Origin: Marinobacter vulgaris
GTDB lineage: Bacteria; Pseudomonadota; Gammaproteobacteria; Pseudomonadales; Oleiphilaceae
Assembly: GCF_003344045.1 (NCBI RefSeq)
Contig: NZ_QFWX01000001.1
Location: 62,001 to 126,000, forward strand
Length of the DNA: 64,000 nucleotides
Reading direction: 5' to 3'
Positions within the stretch are counted from its first letter, which is position 1. Every line of letters begins with the position of its first letter. A program made the position numbers and the translations under genes. Shown here in pieces: positions 27,954 through 37,113 of this stretch. A model generated the notes under the pieces. The model saw only the letters and a program-made list of their open reading frames with translations. It did not search any database and had not been told where the DNA came from.

Positions 27954-28883
27954 ATGCAACGCCGTGACTTTCTTGCTTTATCGATAGCCTCCGGATTTGC
28001 CGTGGCAGGGGTGACCGGGTGCAGCCAGCAACAACCACTGGCTTTTGGCATTCACCCCTGGATTGGCTACGAACCGCTCTATCTGGCCCGCGATTTTGGC
28101 TGGTTGCCGGAGTCCGTTACCCTCAAATCCGGCACCTCCTCGAAAGACTCTGTGGACCGTCTGCTGTCCGGAGAACTGGATGGAGCGGCGCTCACCCTGG
28201 ATGAAACCATTCGGGTCCTGTCCCGGGGCCGGGAGCTGGTGGTCGTTGCCGTTGCGGATGTTTCCGCCGGCGCGGATATGCTGGTTGTGCGCCCATCCAT
28301 TACCGGATTGGCGGATCTCCGGGGGCAACGGATAGCGGTCGAGGTGAACGGGGTTTCCGGCATTCTGTTGCTCAAAATTCTCGAGGTTGCCGGTCTTGCA
28401 CGGGACGATATTGTCACAGTCGATCTGCCCGTCAGCCAGCATCCGCAGGCGTGGGCCCGCGGAGACGTGGATGCCGCCGTCTGTTACGAGCCCACAGCCT
28501 CCGCCCTGCAGAGAGCTGGCGTGGTCCGGCTTTTCGACAGCAGTGACATGCCGGAAACCATTTTCGATGTTCTGGTGGTCACCCGGGCCACCGCGGACAC
28601 CAATCCCGAGGCGGTGCGGGATCTGGTGGGGGCTCACTTTGCCGGCCTGCAGCACCTGGTCCGAAGCCAGCACGACGCGGTTTACCGGGTTGCGAGTCGA
28701 CAGGGCGTCGATCCGGTGGATGTACGCAATGCGTTGGCAACGGTGATGTTGCCGGACCTGTCGGCGAACCAGCGCTACCTCGCGGCCTTTGGCCGGGTGG
28801 AAACCGTTGCTCGTGCACTGTTCCCGCCTGATGCTCAGCGAGAGCATGATCAGCAACCAGCCCCCGTTAAAACGCCTGTGTGA
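27954..28883 (+). CDS. SsuA/NMT1-type solute-binding lipoprotein without transporter
   Basis: A 309-residue periplasmic binding protein. The N-terminus has a QRRDFL twin-arginine-like start and a lipobox ending in VTGC, so it is probably a membrane-anchored lipoprotein. The fold signature GIHPWIGYEPLYLARDFGWL matches binding proteins of the sulfonate/nitrate/thiamine-precursor group. No ABC permease or ATPase is nearby. Instead, a PhnD-PAS-GGDEF gene follows after 27 bases in the same direction, which suggests a sensing role. A perfect -35 TTGACA (27914-27919) lies upstream, but no clear -10 was found. Confidence 0.83.
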   Translation: MQRRDFLALSIASGFAVAGVTGCSQQQPLAFGIHPWIGYEPLYLARDFGWLPESVTLKSGTSSKDSVDRLLSGELDGAALTLDETIRVLSRGRELVVVAVADVSAGADMLVVRPSITGLADLRGQRIAVEVNGVSGILLLKILEVAGLARDDIVTVDLPVSQHPQAWARGDVDAAVCYEPTASALQRAGVVRLFDSSDMPETIFDVLVVTRATADTNPEAVRDLVGAHFAGLQHLVRSQHDAVYRVASRQGVDPVDVRNALATVMLPDLSANQRYLAAFGRVETVARALFPPDAQREHDQQPAPVKTPV

Positions 28884-28910
28884 CACGGCCTTCCTGCCCC
28901 GGAGGAGTTC

Positions 28911-31190
28911 TTGAGCGCCCGTCAATATTTTTTTCTGCTGGTTGCGCTGTTTATCACTGAGTGCGTGACCGCTACGGTTGCCAGTGCCCGGGAAACACTG
29001 ACATTTGGTGTGTTTGCCTATCGGCCCGATCACATTATCCGCGAGCGGTACGAACCCCTGGCTCAGTATCTCTCTGAAGAGGCGGGAGTGGACGTGGAGC
29101 TTGAAGTACTGGATCAGGCGGACATGAGCCGTGCGGTCGCCGCCAACAGGCTGGATTTTTTTCTCACCAACCCCAGTCATTTTCTCCAGATCCGCAGTGA
29201 GCGAAGCCTGACCGGCGTTCTTGCGACTTTGGTACGGCGTTCCGGGAATCATTCCACGTCCAGTCTCGGCGGCGTTATTTTTACCGCTGCCGGGCGGGAG
29301 ACTATCCAGAGCCTTGAAGACCTTCCCGGCAAGAGCATCGCCTCGCCAGGCGTTCATTTCCTGGGCGGTTTTCAGGCACAGACTCTCGAGCTTCTGGATG
29401 CCGGCTTTGATGTTCGTCGGTCGAACAGGGTCCGCTTTGTCGACACCCATGACCGGGTTGTCCGCTCGGTACTCGCGGGAAATGCGGATGTAGGCTTCAT
29501 CCGCACCAGTATCCTTGAAGAAATGGCCGAGGCCGACCCTGATCTGTTCACCCGGGTGAAGGTATTGAATCAGCAGGCCCTGGCCGGTTTTCCCTATGTT
29601 GTGTCCACCCGCCTGTATCCCGAGTGGCCACTGGTGGCTTTGCCCCATGTTAATGAGCGTGTCGTCCGCCGGGTTGCGTCGGCTCTGTTTGCCATTGAGC
29701 CGGACGACCGGGCCGCCGTGTCGGCAGGCATAACAGGGTTCTCCCCACCGGCGGATTACCAGTCGGTGGAGTACCTCGCCCGGACACTTCGTGTGCCGCC
29801 CTACGACCAGATGCCACAGGTAGCCTGGATCGATGTCCTCAACCAGTACCGGGCCTGGGCGTTTACCATTGTCGTTCTCGTGCTTCTGCTGTTTGGCAGC
29901 GCCCTGTGGCTGGCCAAGAGCAAACGCCAGCTGGCAGCTCAGCAGAAGCGATTGAAGCAGCTGATCCAGGACTGGCCGCAGCCGGCGCTGCTGATTCAGA
30001 ACGGTATTTTCGTCAATACCAACCGTGCGGCGGTTGACCTGCTCAAGTACACCTCGAACGCGTCACTGTCTGGCAAGAGCCTTGAGGCCTTTTCGCCGGA
30101 GACGCAACCGGACGGGCAGATTTCGCAGCAGAAAATGGAACAGAGGCTGTCCCGGGTGAGGGGCGGTCAGGTGGAACAGTGTGAGTGGGTGTTGCGCCGC
30201 TCTGACCAATCCGAGGTCTGGGTTGATATGACGTTGGCTCCGGTCCAGGGGGAGGGAGGGGCCGGTTCCGTTATTCTTTGCTCACTGTACGATATCACCC
30301 GGCGGAAGCGGGCTGAGCAGCGGCAGCGACTGGCCGCCAGCGTGTTCGACCATTCCCGGGAAGCCATCTTTATTACCGACAGCCACGGTATGGTGATTGA
30401 AGCCAACGATGCCTATCTGGAAATTACCGGCTGGCCCCAAAGCCGCGCCATCGGGCGTTTGCCGCCGTTACCGGTGGAGGAGGGTAGCGGTGTGTTTGCC
30501 AGTGCCCGGGCCCAGGGTTTTTGGTCAGGGGAGTTTCGCTGCAAACATCTCGTTGGCGAGCCGCGGGTTCTGGCAGTAACCATCAGCAGTGTCTGTGGTG
30601 ACCATGGTGAAGTCTCCCACTTTGTCGGCATGTTCAGCGATATCAGCCGGCTCAAGGAACAGGAGCAGAAGCTTACCATCATGGCTCATTACGATGCCCT
30701 GACCGGCCTGCCGAACCGGGTCCTTTTCTCGGACCGGCTACAGCAGGCCATGGCCCTGACCCGCCGGCAGGGAAGCAAGCTGGCTGTGGTGTACATCGAC
30801 CTGGATGAGTTCAAGCCGGTTAACGATGCCTTTGGCCATGAGGCGGGTGACCAGCTATTGATCGAAGTGGCCGCCCGGATGCGGGCCGTGCTCCGGGAGG
30901 AAGACACCCTGGCGCGGCTTGGGGGTGATGAATTTGCGGCTATTGTGACCAATGTTCAGCAGGAAGCTTCCCTGGAGAGCCTGCTGGCGCGGCTGCGGAA
31001 CCAGGTAGCGGAACCGGTCTGGGTTGCCTGTCACAGCGTGGAGGTATCAGCGAGTATTGGCTATACCCTGTTCCCACAAACTGAAAATCTGGATGGTGAT
31101 CAGCTGCTTCGCCAGGCGGACCAGGCCATGTACGAGGCCAAGCACCGGGGTCGCAATCGTTATATCCGGTTTTCAGCGCCTTGTGCATGA
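28911..31190 (+). CDS. PhnD-type binding domain fused to PAS and GGDEF (diguanylate cyclase)
   Basis: A 759-residue membrane receptor. It has a signal peptide, a periplasmic PhnD/phosphonate-binding-like domain (about 25-300, with FLTNPSHFLQIR and ASPGVHFLGGFQ), one TM helix (about 316-336), one or two PAS domains, and a GGDEF domain with RLGGDEF (about 668-674) and an intact DLDEFKPVND. It should make c-di-GMP in response to a periplasmic ligand. The start is TTG at 28911 with a perfect GGAGGAG four bases away. The end overlaps the convergent Na/Pi symporter gene by 31 bases. Confidence 0.88.
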   Translation: MSARQYFFLLVALFITECVTATVASARETLTFGVFAYRPDHIIRERYEPLAQYLSEEAGVDVELEVLDQADMSRAVAANRLDFFLTNPSHFLQIRSERSLTGVLATLVRRSGNHSTSSLGGVIFTAAGRETIQSLEDLPGKSIASPGVHFLGGFQAQTLELLDAGFDVRRSNRVRFVDTHDRVVRSVLAGNADVGFIRTSILEEMAEADPDLFTRVKVLNQQALAGFPYVVSTRLYPEWPLVALPHVNERVVRRVASALFAIEPDDRAAVSAGITGFSPPADYQSVEYLARTLRVPPYDQMPQVAWIDVLNQYRAWAFTIVVLVLLLFGSALWLAKSKRQLAAQQKRLKQLIQDWPQPALLIQNGIFVNTNRAAVDLLKYTSNASLSGKSLEAFSPETQPDGQISQQKMEQRLSRVRGGQVEQCEWVLRRSDQSEVWVDMTLAPVQGEGGAGSVILCSLYDITRRKRAEQRQRLAASVFDHSREAIFITDSHGMVIEANDAYLEITGWPQSRAIGRLPPLPVEEGSGVFASARAQGFWSGEFRCKHLVGEPRVLAVTISSVCGDHGEVSHFVGMFSDISRLKEQEQKLTIMAHYDALTGLPNRVLFSDRLQQAMALTRRQGSKLAVVYIDLDEFKPVNDAFGHEAGDQLLIEVAARMRAVLREEDTLARLGGDEFAAIVTNVQQEASLESLLARLRNQVAEPVWVACHSVEVSASIGYTLFPQTENLDGDQLLRQADQAMYEAKHRGRNRYIRFSAPCA

Positions 31191-32776
31191 GACTCACCGT
31201 TAAGCAGCTCCGTCGCGGGGCGCCAGGCCAGAGACTTGTGCCACTGGTCACAGAGCCGCCGTACTGAACTCAGGGTGTCAAGGGTTCGCTCTCCGGCAAT
31301 GGCGGAGAGGTCCCCTTTGACGATCATGGCGAGCATGCGTGATTTGAGCATGTGGTAGGTCTTCTCGGTGTCATTAAAGATGACGGGCGCGGTTTCGTCC
31401 GCTGACACCAGCGCTCTCAGCAAATCCACATACTGTTCAAGCTCGCCGGAGAGGCCGGCCAGCTGTGGCAGCTTCCGGGATTCCCGTAACTGTAACAGGG
31501 CGGGGGCCAGGTTGGTGGCTTCTGCCAGATAGCGACAGGTCAGGATGGTCCGGGTCAGGGCGTCAACGGTTGCCGGGTGGATTTTCTCCGCACGGAGTTT
31601 CGAGACGTAGTCAGTAATCGACTGGTTGAGGCTCAGACAGGTTTCCGATTTTGGTCCGATCTGCGCAGGCTTCAGGCCCTCACGATCCAGGCATACCCGC
31701 AACAGGCCACGGTTGAGGTCGATAAGGCGTTTCATTTCCTGATCAACCGCACTGACGGCAAGCTCCGGTGTGGTCACCAGGGTGTTGTCCAGAAACCGGG
31801 GTTCGGCGAGGTCTTCCTCCCTGCTGCGGAACAGCCGCCCCAGAAACCGCGCAAAATGGGGGGTAAAGGGAAGCATGACAAAGGCCCCGAGGACATTGAA
31901 CAGGGTATGGAACAGCGCCAGGGAAACCGCAACGTTGGCGTCCAGCTGTAACCAGTCTGCCAGCAGCGCAACGGTCCAGAGCATGAGCGGCAGAATGAGG
32001 AGTGCGATGGCGCCGGTCACCGCGTTGAAAAGGATATGGCCAATGGCAAGTCGGCGGGCGTTGGCGGTTGCTTTGATGGCTGACAGGGCAGCCGTTGAGG
32101 TGGAGCCCAGGTTGGCACCAATGACGGCGGCCGCGGCATTGTTCAGGGGTATCAGGCCACCGGCCGCTGCGGTCAGGACAATCGCCAGCGCGGCGCTTGA
32201 GGACTGGGTGACGACCGTTGCCAGGAAGCCGATCAGCATGAACGCCGGCAAGCCATACTCGTTTTGCAGCAGGATGCTGCTATCCATGCCTCCTGTGAAC
32301 GATTCCAGAGAAGACTTGAGGATAGACAGCCCGAGAAAGAACAGTGCAAATCCGGCCAGTGCTTCACCGAGGGACTGACTGCGGGGATTGCCCGATATCA
32401 GCTTGAGGCCGACCCCGGCGGCAAGAATGGGCAGCGCAATGGCTTCAATGTTGAAACCGAATCCCACCAGGCTGACAAGCCAGGCGGTCATGGTGGTTCC
32501 GATATTGGAACCAAAGATGACCCCCAGGGACTGGCTGAGGCTCAGCAGACCTGCGTTAACAAAACCAATCGTGGCCACGGTGACAGCGCCGGATGACTGG
32601 ACCAGGCCGGTAATCAGGAAACCTGCCGCGAGGCCCCGCAACGGGGTCTTGGTCCAGTGCCCCAGCAGGTGGCGAAGATGATGGCCCGCAGCGCTCTTGA
32701 GACCGTTGGTCATCATTTCCATGGCCAGCAGGAAGAGGGCAAGGCCACCGAGAATCTGGAACAGGGTTGCTATCAT
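31160..32776 (-). CDS. Na/Pi cotransporter family protein with PhoU-like tail
   Basis: A 538-residue inner-membrane protein of the NptA/YjbB family. Two inverted Na/Pi domains contain LVQSSGAVTVATIGFVNAG and TVVTQSSSAALAIVLT, the paired QSS motifs expected for sodium-phosphate symporters. Residues from about 345 form a helical PhoU-like cytoplasmic domain. Family members move phosphate, in some bacteria outward. A phosphate transporter could matter for arsenate, but it is 25 kb from the arsenic genes. Its end overlaps the GGDEF gene by 31 bases. Confidence 0.88.
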   Translation of the reverse strand: MIATLFQILGGLALFLLAMEMMTNGLKSAAGHHLRHLLGHWTKTPLRGLAAGFLITGLVQSSGAVTVATIGFVNAGLLSLSQSLGVIFGSNIGTTMTAWLVSLVGFGFNIEAIALPILAAGVGLKLISGNPRSQSLGEALAGFALFFLGLSILKSSLESFTGGMDSSILLQNEYGLPAFMLIGFLATVVTQSSSAALAIVLTAAAGGLIPLNNAAAAVIGANLGSTSTAALSAIKATANARRLAIGHILFNAVTGAIALLILPLMLWTVALLADWLQLDANVAVSLALFHTLFNVLGAFVMLPFTPHFARFLGRLFRSREEDLAEPRFLDNTLVTTPELAVSAVDQEMKRLIDLNRGLLRVCLDREGLKPAQIGPKSETCLSLNQSITDYVSKLRAEKIHPATVDALTRTILTCRYLAEATNLAPALLQLRESRKLPQLAGLSGELEQYVDLLRALVSADETAPVIFNDTEKTYHMLKSRMLAMIVKGDLSAIAGERTLDTLSSVRRLCDQWHKSLAWRPATELLNGESHAQGAENRI

Positions 32777-32844
32777 TGCCGGGCTATGGGTCGGGACGTG
32801 GGCTTTGTCTGAGCTTAGCAGACCCTGGCGAGACCTGCGGTTTG

Positions 32845-34053
32845 TCAGGCGAGAAACTTGCGCACATCAATCCTGTACTGGTCCGGATCGACGGATCGCA
32901 GAATTCGGTCCTGTGCCCCGGGTTTTGCCAGGTCGATGGATTCTACGGTGATTGGCAGGCGGAAACGGGTGTTGTACATCACGCGGACGACCGGGAGCCG
33001 TTGGTCGTCGTCGTTGGTTTCCACGACGACCCCGAGGCGTCCACTTTCCAGAAGCACCAGGGCGCCAATGGGGTAGAGGCCCACGCAGCGGATGAACTCC
33101 CGCACCAGAGCCGGGTCCAGGTGGCTACCGCTCCATTCCAGCAGTTTCTTGAGACCCTGGGTCGGCGTCATGCCTTTGTGATAGACCCTGTCGGCGGTGA
33201 TGGCGTCGTAGACGTCGGTGATGGCCACCATGCGCCCGTATACTGAGATTTCATCACCTTTGAGCCCTTCCGGGTAGCCGCTGCCATCCAGCCGTTCGTG
33301 GTGCTGTGCCGCGGTAACCACGGACAACTCACCGATGCCCTCGGTGGAATTCAGAATGTCCCGTGAGTGCCGGGCATGAGCCTTCATGACCTCGAACTCC
33401 TCCGTCGTCAGCCGTCCGGGCTTATGGAGGATCTCGTCCGGTGTGAGGATCTTGCCAATGTCGTGGAGCAGAGCGCCGACAATGGTCTGGTGCAGTGCAT
33501 CCGCCGACAGCTTGCGGAAGTTGCCAAACAGGGACATCAGGACACTGAGATTGACGGAGTGCTCAAGCAGGTAGTTGTCCTTCTCGCGGATGCGGCCCAG
33601 GCAACTGAGGGCGTTGGCATTGCGAAAAACCGAGCTCTGGAGCTTGTCGGCCAACTGATGAACCGGTGCTATATCAATGGCCCCGCCAATCTTCACGCTG
33701 TTCATCAGGTTGCCCACCAGGCCCTGGGCCTGGGTATGCACCTGCTGGGCAATCACCATTTCCTCGGCAACCGTTACCCGCCGGTAAACGCCGGGCGACT
33801 GCTCCCCGGCACTCTGCAAGGCCGCCTCATTGCGGGTGTCCACTTCATGGGCCGGTTCCGAGTCCTGGGAGTCCAGACCCCTGGATGCGTCGATATAGAC
33901 GCAATCCACACCCATCAGGCGGATTTTCTCGATGGTGTCCGCTTTTTTGATCACGCCGCGACGGCGCTGGGTATTGTGGGGAATCCAGTCGTTGTTCAGG
34001 TCGGTGATGTACATGCCGACCCTGAGTGCCGAGACAGGTATGCGTTTGATCAT
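32845..34053 (-). CDS. HD-GYP domain c-di-GMP phosphodiesterase with DUF3391
   Basis: A 402-residue protein: N-terminal DUF3391 domain (about 1-120) and a complete HD-GYP domain. Metal-binding HD is at 197-198 in LLHDIGK, the GYP triplet at 259-261 in HHERLDGSGYPEGL, and DVYDAITADRVYHKG follows. HD-GYP enzymes degrade c-di-GMP to pGpG or GMP, so this gene opposes the window's GGDEF proteins. Its ATG overlaps the tatD stop by four bases, so the pair is coupled although the functions seem unrelated. Confidence 0.9.
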   Translation of the reverse strand: MIKRIPVSALRVGMYITDLNNDWIPHNTQRRRGVIKKADTIEKIRLMGVDCVYIDASRGLDSQDSEPAHEVDTRNEAALQSAGEQSPGVYRRVTVAEEMVIAQQVHTQAQGLVGNLMNSVKIGGAIDIAPVHQLADKLQSSVFRNANALSCLGRIREKDNYLLEHSVNLSVLMSLFGNFRKLSADALHQTIVGALLHDIGKILTPDEILHKPGRLTTEEFEVMKAHARHSRDILNSTEGIGELSVVTAAQHHERLDGSGYPEGLKGDEISVYGRMVAITDVYDAITADRVYHKGMTPTQGLKKLLEWSGSHLDPALVREFIRCVGLYPIGALVLLESGRLGVVVETNDDDQRLPVVRVMYNTRFRLPITVESIDLAKPGAQDRILRSVDPDQYRIDVRKFLA

Positions 34054-34859
34054 TGCCGCGGGAAGAAGGTTCGGAGGCTATTGTCATAGGTTGTGGCCAA
34101 AACGTTTTCCAGCGGCAGCTGTTTCACGTCGGCGATTTTCTCGGCCACAAAGGGAATATAGAAAGGCGCGTTTTCCTTGCCGCGATAGGGTACCGGAGTC
34201 AGGAACGGTGAATCGGTTTCCAGAAGGATCTGTTCGATCGGTGCCATGCGCACGATGTCGCGTACGTTCTCGGCCTTGTTGAAGGTGGTGATGCCGTTAA
34301 AACCGAGACACCAGCCTTCATCCAGCGCATATTGCGCCAGCCCGGGCCCGGACGTGAAGCTGTGGATCACGCCACGACGCTTGAGTGTGGTTTCGAACTC
34401 TTTGAGGATGTCGATGGTATCCTCGTCGGCTTCGCGGCTGTGAATCACCACCGGGCGATCGGTATCGCAGGCAATCTGGAGCTGGCGACGGAACACCTCG
34501 CGCTGTACATCACGATCCGCGTTATCGTAGAAATAATCCAGACCGATCTCGCCCACGGCAACGATCTTGTCATCACCTGCATGGGCACGAATCTCTGCTT
34601 CCGCGGCGTCGGAATATTTCTCGGCATCGTGCGGGTGAATCCCCTGGGTGCCATACACCCAGGGCGCTACCTGGCTCAACTCCCGCACGGTAGCCAGGTT
34701 TTCCGGTGACACGGCAATGGTGATCACCCGCTCGATGTTGACCCGCCGGGCTTCAGCCAGGGTTTCCTCCAGGGGACGGTCCTTGAGGTAATCCAGGTGG
34801 CAGTGGGTTTCGATGATCGGATGATCGAATACGGGAATTTCGCGACGTTTTTTACTCAT
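34050..34859 (-). CDS. TatD family metal-dependent hydrolase
   Basis: A 269-residue TIM-barrel hydrolase. Metal ligands are seen in IETHCHLD (H19 and H21), VGEIGLDYFYD (glutamate), VIHSREA (histidine) and LLETDSPF (aspartate). TatD proteins are deoxyribonucleases, with roles in DNA repair or turnover and sometimes in removal of D-amino acids from tRNA. Length is typical. It heads the leftward tatD - HD-GYP pair and is divergent from the PPK2 gene. Confidence 0.9.
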   Translation of the reverse strand: MSKKRREIPVFDHPIIETHCHLDYLKDRPLEETLAEARRVNIERVITIAVSPENLATVRELSQVAPWVYGTQGIHPHDAEKYSDAAEAEIRAHAGDDKIVAVGEIGLDYFYDNADRDVQREVFRRQLQIACDTDRPVVIHSREADEDTIDILKEFETTLKRRGVIHSFTSGPGLAQYALDEGWCLGFNGITTFNKAENVRDIVRMAPIEQILLETDSPFLTPVPYRGKENAPFYIPFVAEKIADVKQLPLENVLATTYDNSLRTFFPRQ

Positions 34860-34988
34860 TGTCAGCTACTACACTCCATCGCAACCGGAGTAATGGCTGC
34901 TATTCTGAATATTTGGCCTTGTAAGTCTATCAGCTTGTCCGATTGTTGACCTGTATTACCTCCATAGGGAGTTGCACGGAGCACCTTG

Positions 34989-35819
34989 ATGAAATTATCG
35001 GCATTTGCCAGTTCTTTTCTTTTTGATCCGAACAAGCCCGGGTTCCGGGATTACCCCACCCTGTTGGACCAGGATGAGAAACTGCCGGCGCTGGAAGCCA
35101 GCCTGGAACAGATTGGCGAGTACCAGCGCCGCCTCTGGGCCAACCAGGCCAGGGCGGTATTGCTGGTCGCCCACGGCCCGGATACCAGCGGCAAGGACAG
35201 CCTGATCCGGACACTGGCAACCTACGCCGACCCAGCAGGCTTCCATGCCTGGTCCTTCAGCCGGCCCAAAGGGGCTGAAACCCGTCACGACTTTCTCTGG
35301 CGGGTAACGCCCTTCCTGCCGGGCTTTGGCGAAATGGTGGCGTTCAATCGCAGCCATCACGAGGCAGTGATTGCCGAGCGGGTGTGGCCGGTTCACCCGC
35401 CTGAGACCTACAACTGGAAAAACCGTTACCAGTCTATCCGGAACTTCGAGAGCCATCTGGTGGAGGAGGCCACCACGGTGATCAAGATCTGGCTCAATCT
35501 GTCCGGGGATGAGCATCGTGAGCGCCTTCTCAAGCGCCTGGACAAGCCCCGCAAGCGCTGGAAATTCGATAAATCCGACATCGACGGCTGGGAGAAGCGC
35601 GGTCAGTACGAGGCTTTCGCCGAAGAAGCCCTTGCCGCGACCCATACAAAGCAAGCACCCTGGTTTATCGTTCCCGGCGACCGGAAACCCCAGGCCAGGG
35701 CTATCGTTGCGGCCATACTGGCGGAGCAACTGCAAAGGCTGGCCCCGGACTATCCGAAAGAGGACGAAGGCGTGCTCAAAGAGTACCGCCGCCTGTTGGC
35801 CAAAAACGGCGTAAAGTGA
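34989..35819 (+). CDS. polyphosphate kinase 2 family protein
   Basis: A 276-residue PPK2-type kinase that transfers phosphate between polyphosphate and nucleotides. Walker A reads GPDTSGKDS (usual GxDxxGKxx), Walker B lies in FNRSHHEAV and the lid has KRWKFDKSDIDGW. It carries one PPK2 domain, so it is probably a class I or III NDP or NMP kinase; preference cannot be read from sequence. The ATG at 34989 has GGAG seven bases upstream; the TTG just before it is not needed. Its stop overlaps the possible GTG start of the next gene. Confidence 0.88.
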   Translation: MKLSAFASSFLFDPNKPGFRDYPTLLDQDEKLPALEASLEQIGEYQRRLWANQARAVLLVAHGPDTSGKDSLIRTLATYADPAGFHAWSFSRPKGAETRHDFLWRVTPFLPGFGEMVAFNRSHHEAVIAERVWPVHPPETYNWKNRYQSIRNFESHLVEEATTVIKIWLNLSGDEHRERLLKRLDKPRKRWKFDKSDIDGWEKRGQYEAFAEEALAATHTKQAPWFIVPGDRKPQARAIVAAILAEQLQRLAPDYPKEDEGVLKEYRRLLAKNGVK

Positions 35820-35836
35820 ACCAGACGGAGAGGCAC

Positions 35837-37111
35837 ATGCACATTGTTGTTGTCGGTGGTGGCGTAGTCGGGATGACCACGGCTTACGAGCTGAGCCGCA
35901 GGGGGCATCGGGTCACAGTGCTGGAGCGCCATGGAATTGCCGGAAACGAAACCAGCAAGGGCAACGCGGCCCAGCGCTCCTACGGCGTGGTCTATCCCTG
36001 GGCCGACCCGGCCATGGTACTGAAGGCCATACCCTGGCTGTTCAAAAAAGACGGCCCCCTGAAAATGAGTGTGCCGCCATCCCTGGAAACCCTGCGATTC
36101 ATGTTCGCCACGCTGCGCTATGCCCGTTCGCCCGGACTCTTCGGCCTCAACAAGCGCGCCATGCTACGCCTGGGTATCCACAGCCGTGAGCGCTTTCTGG
36201 CCCTTGAACAGGAGCTGGATCTGCAATTTGATGGCGATCACCAGGGCCTGCTTCACCTGGCCAGCACCCCGGAAGCCCTCGAAAGTTACCGCCACACTCA
36301 GCAATTGCTTGACGAGCTTGGTATCCCCTCGCGACTGCTGACGCCCGAGCAGGTTCGCGAAGCCGAACCGGGCATGACCGGCGATGGTCCGCTTTATGGT
36401 GCTTTGAGCTACGATACCGACGGTACCGGCGACTGCCACCTGTTCTCCCGTGAGCTGGCCAAGGCCTGTGAATCGAAGGGCGTAGGCGTTCGCTATAATA
36501 CCGAGACAGAGCATCTTCTTGCGAATGATCACCGGATAACCGGCGTTGACGTACGCAATAGGGATGGCACGTCGGAGACCATTGAGGCGGATGCGGTGGT
36601 CATCTGCGCGGGCTGCTGGTCCGGTCAGCTGACCCGCCAGCTGGGTCTGAAGCTGCCCATATACCCGGTCAAGGGCTACAGCTTCACTGTTCCTCTGTCA
36701 GACCCTGAGCGGGCGCCAGTCTCCACCGTGCACGATGATAACTACAAGGTTGTCTCCACCCGCCTGGGCGACCGCCTACGCGCCTCCGGCTTTGTGGAAC
36801 TGGCGGACTTCAACCGCGACATTCCCGAGGCGCGGCTGGCCACCATCCGCCAATCCGTGGAATCACGCTTCCCGGGCTGCGCCGACCTGCTGGCGGCGGA
36901 AACCTGGACGGGTTTCCGCCCGATGACTCCGGACGGGCCTCCCATCATCGGGCGCGGCCCCAGGGACAATCTGTTTCTCAATACCGGCCACGGTACCTTC
37001 GGCTGGACCCTGTCGACGGGCAGTGCGGCTGTGATTGCCCAACTGATCGACGGGGAGGAGCCTTCGGTTTGCCTTGATGCATTCAGGCCTGGCAGGTTTG
37101 CCGAGTCGTGA
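35837..37111 (+). CDS. FAD-dependent D-amino acid dehydrogenase (DadA-like)
   Basis: A 424-residue flavoprotein of the DAO/DadA family. The N-terminal dinucleotide fold VVGGGVVGMTTAYEL binds FAD, and near the C-terminus TGHGTFGWTLSTGSA is characteristic of D-amino acid dehydrogenase small subunits. Such enzymes oxidise D-amino acids and pass electrons to the quinone pool. ATG 35837 is chosen for its GGAGAGG; a GTG at 35816 would overlap the PPK2 stop. The stop is two bases from the convergent lasT stop. Substrate not determined. Confidence 0.85.
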   Translation: MHIVVVGGGVVGMTTAYELSRRGHRVTVLERHGIAGNETSKGNAAQRSYGVVYPWADPAMVLKAIPWLFKKDGPLKMSVPPSLETLRFMFATLRYARSPGLFGLNKRAMLRLGIHSRERFLALEQELDLQFDGDHQGLLHLASTPEALESYRHTQQLLDELGIPSRLLTPEQVREAEPGMTGDGPLYGALSYDTDGTGDCHLFSRELAKACESKGVGVRYNTETEHLLANDHRITGVDVRNRDGTSETIEADAVVICAGCWSGQLTRQLGLKLPIYPVKGYSFTVPLSDPERAPVSTVHDDNYKVVSTRLGDRLRASGFVELADFNRDIPEARLATIRQSVESRFPGCADLLAAETWTGFRPMTPDGPPIIGRGPRDNLFLNTGHGTFGWTLSTGSAAVIAQLIDGEEPSVCLDAFRPGRFAES

Positions 37112-37113
37112 TG

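Noticed and set aside
27978-29648. Long minus-strand frame (556 codons)
   Set aside because: It is antisense to the solute-binding lipoprotein gene and the first part of the PhnD-GGDEF gene; its composition is shadow-like.
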